64,000 nt of DNA from Pseudoips prasinana (taxonomy: Eukaryota; Arthropoda; Insecta; Lepidoptera; Nolidae): the NCBI GenBank assembly GCA_951640165.1, contig OX621251.1, positions 25,072,893 to 25,136,892 on the forward strand, given 5' to 3'. Each line of letters begins with the position of its first letter. Positions within the stretch are counted from its first letter, which is position 1. The notes beneath the pieces are model-generated. The model had not been told where the DNA came from. It ran no database searches and saw nothing but the letters and a program-made list of their open reading frames with translations. The position numbers and the translations under genes were made by a program. Below are positions 62,601 to 64,000 of the stretch, in pieces.

Positions 62601-63588
62601 TCCTGAGTCTGGGTGTATTTATCTATATAAGTATGTATTTACAAAACGAATATTAGTATATGTAGTAAGTATATAAGTTATCTGGTTTCCATAGTACAAG
62701 CTCTGCTTAGTGTGGGATCAGATAGCTGTGTGAGAAAAATGTCCCAGGATATTATTAATAATTCAATAATCCATGTGATTCTAGTTTACTGAATTTGCAC
62801 ACGTGGTATTAATCAGTAAGTAATTGTTACACTCAAGAAAGTCTAATGTCAACTCAAACGTACACCGGCATTAGTGTATGCAAATGTTGGTTAACCAAAT
62901 AAGTAATATAAAACTAAGACGAGACGCTATATGAGACCTTATACATAACTTATTAAGACTTGAACTTATTATTATGTACAATAGACGGTCTTATCACTAG
63001 TGTCAATTTCTTCCAGACAACCTTGGACATGGACAAAACTATTGACAAAAGAAAAATGGGTAGTATAAAAAAATACTTATCCATATAACGCTCGCGGTAA
63101 TCTTTTACCATCAGGCAGGCGTATCATCTTTTACAAACTCGTAGTACAAAAAAAGGTCTTCTTCTCTAATTTATTATTTTAATTTATTATTTCCTACAAT
63201 CCGTGTACCTAAATATCTATATGTACCTAGAAATAATTATAAATTAATTATATATTACTACGAATATGTTCTGACTATTTACAAGCGCTTTTTTAAAGTC
63301 TACGTGAATAAAAACCTTTTTTATTTTATTATTTTTATTGTATAATTTCAGGTTCTACAATACACCTTAAACAACACAGACAATGTAAGCCAGTCCAGCA
63401 CAAAAGCGCCACCTTCCATAAAGCTCCCTTCGATAAAACCCCTGATTAAACTATCTGAGCCGTTGGGAGTTTGCGGCGCCAAGACCCACGCGGTTGTATG
63501 GAACACTCGCGCAGTTTATACGTGGGGCCTCAACGTGGGGCAACTGGGACATTCCAATGAGGATAAATTGGTCCAGGCCCCAAAACGC
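50523..63588 (+). CDS. IBTK: Inhibitor of Bruton tyrosine kinase-like protein, 5' part (5 exons, 3' open)
   Basis: IBTK proteins combine N-terminal ankyrin repeats, RCC1 repeats and BTB domains. They inhibit a Tec-family kinase in vertebrates and act as Cullin-3 adaptors. Inferred exons are 50523-50687, 52704-52881, 56462-56679, 62050-62250 and 63352-63588, with GT-AG ends and matched phases. Residues 1-55 begin MSKHKVEVDCTSRCRSRSHG. The ankyrin repeats read GRTALHTAASRGRIYLVDWL and GYTPLHRSVFYGQIHVAVGL, continued by DYRALEHAM. The RCC1 region shows EVYIWGNNSNYTLGTGTQQQ, GKFHSVWL and AVYTWGLNVGQLGHS. This order is that of IBTK. The remaining RCC1 and BTB parts lie right of the window. Introns are full of repeats. 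Confidence 0.88.
50688..52006. other. IBTK intron 1, first part
   Basis: A tRNA-like or SINE-like patch lies at about 51110-51190 (GTGGGAATCAAACCCACAAA). Otherwise AT-rich, without coding evidence. Confidence 0.45.
52007..52215 (+). repeat. LINE 3'-end repeat with GAT tail (copy 1)
   Basis: It shares GCTGTGTGGTGACAGCATAG, CCAAGCGTGGCGATTATG and CCCCCCATTCTTTG with 61735-61962. It ends in ATGATGATGATG. Confidence 0.7.
52704..52881 (+). CDS. IBTK: IBTK exon 2 (ankyrin repeats)
   Basis: The acceptor TTCTACAG ends at 52703 and the donor GTAAGT is at 52882, phase 1. Encodes GRTALHTAASRGRIYLVDWL and GYTPLHRSVFYGQI. Confidence 0.92.
53205..53700 (+). repeat. Dispersed repeat family 3, copy 1 (interrupted)
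   Basis: It aligns with 61231-61480: TTCAAAATAATAGATTAGTG, CAGACCGCACGGACGGACTA and ATACCCAAGTGCTGAATA. It is split by a Helitron at 53270-53528. Confidence 0.8.
53270..53528 (-). mobile_element. Short non-autonomous Helitron (Lep1-like)
   Basis: Read on the minus strand it begins TC (TCTATACTAATATTATAAAG) and ends CTAG, fitting the CTRR rule. A GC stem (GCGGA/TCCGC) lies about 10 bases before the end. It sits between A (53269) and T (53529) of an otherwise continuous repeat. No ORF. Confidence 0.85.
53780..53841. repeat. 29-bp perfect hairpin in IBTK intron 2
   Basis: Arms 53780-53808 and 53813-53841 are exact inverse copies with a 4-base loop. Confidence 0.9.
53842..53965 (+). repeat. LINE 3' end with (TTA)n tail
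   Basis: GGTTGCCTGGAAGAGATCGC, GCGATAAGGCGGCC and AATAAAGTGTAC match the inverse of 45600-45735. The TTA tail adjoins the Dong-like LINE. Confidence 0.65.
53962..55560 (-). mobile_element. Dong/R4-like LINE, 5'-truncated, in TAA repeats
   Basis: Both ends abut (TTA)n: about 53957-53969 on the left and 55560-55590 on the right. Dong of Bombyx is known to insert in TAA repeats. Coding remnants show an RT YLDD core and a C-terminal restriction-like endonuclease. Confidence 0.75.
53970..55558 (-). pseudogene. Dong-like ORF: RT and restriction-like endonuclease
   Basis: The open piece 55558-54998 reads RIERGIFQGDSLSPLWFCLA and HLLYLDDLKLYAPN (catalytic site), then LSETETYKYLGMSE. After a frameshift the piece 55034-54117 has GILRWTQTELDALDRKVRK, a degenerate zinc motif around SIRHIVSGCSYLANGEYLHR (54480-54400), and PDIVLVDRLERRAFIVDITV. 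The last matches the PD..D core of a restriction-like endonuclease. More reading continues past a stop to about 53970. The N-terminus is missing. Confidence 0.82.
55561..56461. other. IBTK intron 2, last part
   Basis: A degraded Helitron-like patch at about 56025-56400 (CTAGCCGTCCTGCCC; GTTCTCGAGTTATGCGCTTA). No gene. Confidence 0.4.
56462..56679 (+). CDS. IBTK: IBTK exon 3 (ankyrin end, first RCC1 repeat)
   Basis: It completes a Gly codon; encodes VDKDDYRALEHAMLD and SEVYIWGNNSNYTLGTG. The donor GTAAAA (weak) is at 56680. Confidence 0.9.
56982..57581 (-). mobile_element. 5'-truncated R1/I-type LINE
   Basis: 11-bp duplications ATCCTACTATC lie at 56971-56981 and 57582-57592. The minus-strand tail is GATGATGACG. 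The ORF end encodes the region after RNase H. Confidence 0.85.
57071..57490 (-). CDS. LINE ORF2 C-terminal fragment with CCHC
   Basis: The open frame has RRLLRLNRKSLRVVVGTITG, HFHTIGITDSPLCRACMDAE and TVAHVLLECTGITKIR. This is the C-terminal zinc motif of RNase H-bearing LINEs. It is truncated at its 5' end, so there is no true start. Confidence 0.8.
   Translation of the reverse strand: MPIPFTQIRRWLQSHIYTQSEKWWSSASGCRQSKEAMPCLDGKLTRRLLRLNRKSLRVVVGTITGHCSLNKHFHTIGITDSPLCRACMDAEETVAHVLLECTGITKIRKETLGSPGTLTEALRSLGDLTCFWREVGWME
57583..57900 (+). mobile_element. Helitron-like fragment (5' end type TCCTACTA)
   Basis: TCCTACTATCTTACTAATAT followed by TATAAATGCGAAAGC is the 5' end of the same family as 63685-63853. 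The R1/I-type LINE inserted within its first ten bases. The 3' end is not resolved. Confidence 0.55.
57901..58040. repeat. Palindromic MITE (family 2), second copy
   Basis: Ends GTACAGATGAAGCACATCC and GATGTGCTGGCGTCTGAAC correspond to the termini at 43469-43570. The inner GGGGTAGCT is also inverted. Confidence 0.75.
58270..58423 (-). mobile_element. Helitron-like fragment
   Basis: The minus-strand start TCACACTAATATTATAAAGG resembles the other Helitron 5' ends. GCCCCGCGG near 58277 resembles the 3' region. Confidence 0.5.
58850..59303 (+). mobile_element. Helitron, non-autonomous
   Basis: It starts TCACTGTTACTTATATTATA and ends ACGCGGGCACAGCTAG with T following. It carries the same terminal wording as the confirmed copy at 53270-53528. 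No ORF. Confidence 0.65.
59550..60626 (+). CDS. Tetraspanin, intronless, nested in IBTK intron 3
   Basis: This is a 358-residue membrane organiser protein. Four hydrophobic segments lie at about 13-33, 66-90, 99-121 and 236-259. The large extracellular loop between the third and fourth contains CCG (163-165), PVQCC (187-191), Cys206 and GC (221-222), the tetraspanin cysteine pattern, with several N-glycosylation-type sites. The C-terminal tail of about 98 residues is long for the family and has a repeat-like PSAHVPKSAHVPLPSAPV run. There is no intron, unlike most tetraspanins, so a retrocopy origin is possible, but no poly(A) scar or TSD is seen. It is on the same strand as the host gene. The start is the first Met in frame. 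Confidence 0.85.
   Translation: MHTVGLPRTCLGFTNILFFMSGLVMFVICVWCTYNSEFFRDVNFTLTKSPMVDTIANFVNLRLWVTPLTTILVPLSVLSMLTSCCGLFGAGCKLKCALKSYIFLATTSSLIAFWLFFITGVYNIYTNNENTRRYLKRTLNSYYGKENDLISTVWDYVMIEHECCGVNNYRDFSSSKWQIQNPNLTYPVQCCKLYNKTSLIPISKNCTLNFNIDVQSNAYVGCFGALRRAIIRNKGKIIFYIILIGLTYSIVTLFAYCIIRGEPLLGAMAGKFTELLPSRPFAKRGESKIVNVPIPSAHVPKSAHVPLPSAPVDSMVYIEEQPQKVVRVVSASNPFQSYVITPNSYKSRDSMHSQRYRR
60625..60630 (+). promoter_or_regulatory. Poly(A) signal overlapping the tetraspanin stop codon
   Basis: AATAAA begins at the second base of the TAA stop (60624-60626). If used, the 3' UTR would be only some 10-30 bases. Confidence 0.5.
60787..61010 (+). repeat. Dispersed repeat, also at 52455-52545
   Basis: TGCGCAGGA, AAACACAG..GCGC/GCAC and TTTCTATTCC.TCACTC wording is shared with about 52470-52530. 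No coding role is visible. Confidence 0.5.
61231..61480 (+). repeat. Dispersed repeat family 3, copy 2 (uninterrupted)
   Basis: It provides the empty site (TTAGGATTTAAG) for the Helitron in copy 1. Confidence 0.8.
61735..61962 (+). repeat. LINE 3'-end repeat (copy 2)
   Basis: A second copy of the 52007-52215 repeat, with the TTGTCCAGGAGTGGACGTAC end. Confidence 0.7.
62050..62250 (+). CDS. IBTK: IBTK exon 4 (RCC1 region)
   Basis: It encodes VCLGKFHSVWLCNS, a Gly/Ala-rich stretch, and AAAVAITLNSTVFLLESGQ. GC-rich. The donor GTACGT is at 62251. Confidence 0.88.
62344..62490. other. IBTK intron 4 sequence, no gene
   Basis: AT-rich; open frames here are chance. Confidence 0.45.
62490..62775 (+). 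mobile_element. tRNA-derived SINE
   Basis: GGTTCGATTCCCACCCAGGA (B box) then CAGATATTTGTGTGCATG and ATCTGGTTTCCATAGTACAA, matching the SINE at 28052-28620. It ends GTCCCAGGATATTATTAATA. Confidence 0.65.
62965..63180 (-). repeat. LINE 3'-end fragment
   Basis: GTACAATAGACGGTCTTATC and TTCTTCCAGACAACCTTGGA correspond to the minus-strand tail at 45655-45725. GGCAGGCGTATCATCTTTTA follows. Confidence 0.55.
63245..63330 (+). repeat. LINE 3' end next to IBTK exon 5 acceptor
   Basis: It is near-identical to 28400-28478, ending AATAAAAACC and an AT tail some 20 bases upstream of the acceptor at 63350-63351. Confidence 0.65.
63352..63588 (+). CDS. IBTK: IBTK exon 5 (RCC1 region)
   Basis: It encodes VLQYTLNNTDNVSQ, then PLGVCGAKTHAVVW and AVYTWGLNVGQLGHS. 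The acceptor AATTTCAG ends at 63351 and the donor GTAAGT is at 63589. A LINE 3' end lies just upstream. Confidence 0.9.
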
Positions 63589-63684
63589 GTAAGTACATAT
63601 ACACCTGTAGCCTAAGCGATATATTTCAGCTAACCAAAATCGTCGAATTTTTGTATTGAGTCAACGAATAATTATTTTATAGTA

Positions 63685-63853
63685 TCCTACTAATATTTTA
63701 AATGCGAAAGTTTGTGAGTATGGATGATTGTAACTCATTGACGCAAAAATTACGTAACGGATTTTGTTGAAACATTGTAGGAATATAGCTTATATTGTTA
63801 TTTAGCTATAATTTATAAAGTTTAACGCGGGTCAAACCCTGGGGCACAGCTAG
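63685..63853 (+). mobile_element. Helitron, non-autonomous, 169 bp
   Basis: It begins TC (TCCTACTAATATTTTAAATG) after A and ends GGGGCACAGCTAG before T. Same family as 53270-53528. Confidence 0.75.
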
Positions 63854-64000
63854 TATTCTATAAAAATATTTTAGTTAAAAAAATTGTAAACAAAATATCT
63901 CTCTTTTAGTAAAAAGCAAGATATTTCCGAAGATATTTGATTCTATCACTGAATAAATCATGTATATAAATTGTTGCGTTTTGCGAGGTTTTATTTAGTT
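63854..64000. other. IBTK intron 5, to window edge
   Basis: AT-rich, nothing recognised. Confidence 0.5.

Overview
Organism and setting: this is a eukaryotic, AT-rich, intron-rich nuclear window with GT-AG introns. The host proteins look insect. The load of short Helitrons ending in CTAG, tRNA-derived SINEs, mariner copies, RTE, Jockey-like and Dong-like LINEs, and LINE 3' tails made of short microsatellites, points to a moth or butterfly. I could not run any search, so every name rests on motifs and residue patterns read by eye.

Host genes: (1) 584-9151, + strand, 11 exons: the 3' half (domain III to the C-terminus) of a voltage-gated cation channel of the DSC1/NaCP60E type. It has Glu in the domain III filter and Ala in the domain IV filter, whereas para-type channels have Lys and Ala. 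(2) 39294-30007, - strand, 3 exons: a complete NDUFS4 (18 kDa subunit of respiratory complex I) gene of 190 codons. Its 8.6 kb second intron is packed with transposons. (3) 50523-63588, + strand, 5 exons visible: the 5' half (ankyrin repeats, then the start of an RCC1 region) of an IBTK-like gene, open at the right edge. (4) 59550-60626, + strand: an intronless tetraspanin nested in IBTK intron 3.

Transposon layout: 9.2-14.1 kb is gene-free, with one MITE. 14.1-25.5 kb is a nested stack: a mariner fossil, then a dispersed repeat (copy A) split by a Jockey-like LINE (two ORFs joined by TAATG) and by a 3 kb IS630/Tc1-type element. That element has a spliced, decayed transposase and is itself split by an RTE LINE. 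25.5-26.5 kb holds a decayed THAP-domain fragment and a MITE carrying a SINE. 30.6-36.0 kb is a long inverted-repeat element holding a LINE and a mariner. 36.2-37.8 kb is an unclassified TIR element with clustered AATCTGAC motifs and an ORF remnant. 39.5-45.4 kb is a decayed Copia element that contains dispersed-repeat copy B, which in turn contains an apparently intact 1,282 bp mariner. 45.4-48.8 kb has a SINE and two truncated LINEs. Inside IBTK introns lie a 29 bp perfect hairpin, a Dong-like LINE in TAA repeats, several Helitrons (one with an empty-site copy in the window), a MITE and further LINE tails.

How it fits together: the host genes are unrelated to one another (membrane excitability, mitochondrial respiration, kinase-inhibitor/ubiquitin-adaptor type, membrane tetraspanin). 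Most of the rest is layered mobile DNA, and target-site duplications and paired repeat copies let the order of insertion be read. I see no CRISPR array, operon, rRNA or functional tRNA gene. The least familiar structures are the 36.2-37.8 kb element, the 5.4 kb long-inverted-repeat element and the 1.4 kb dispersed repeat with CTAG clusters.
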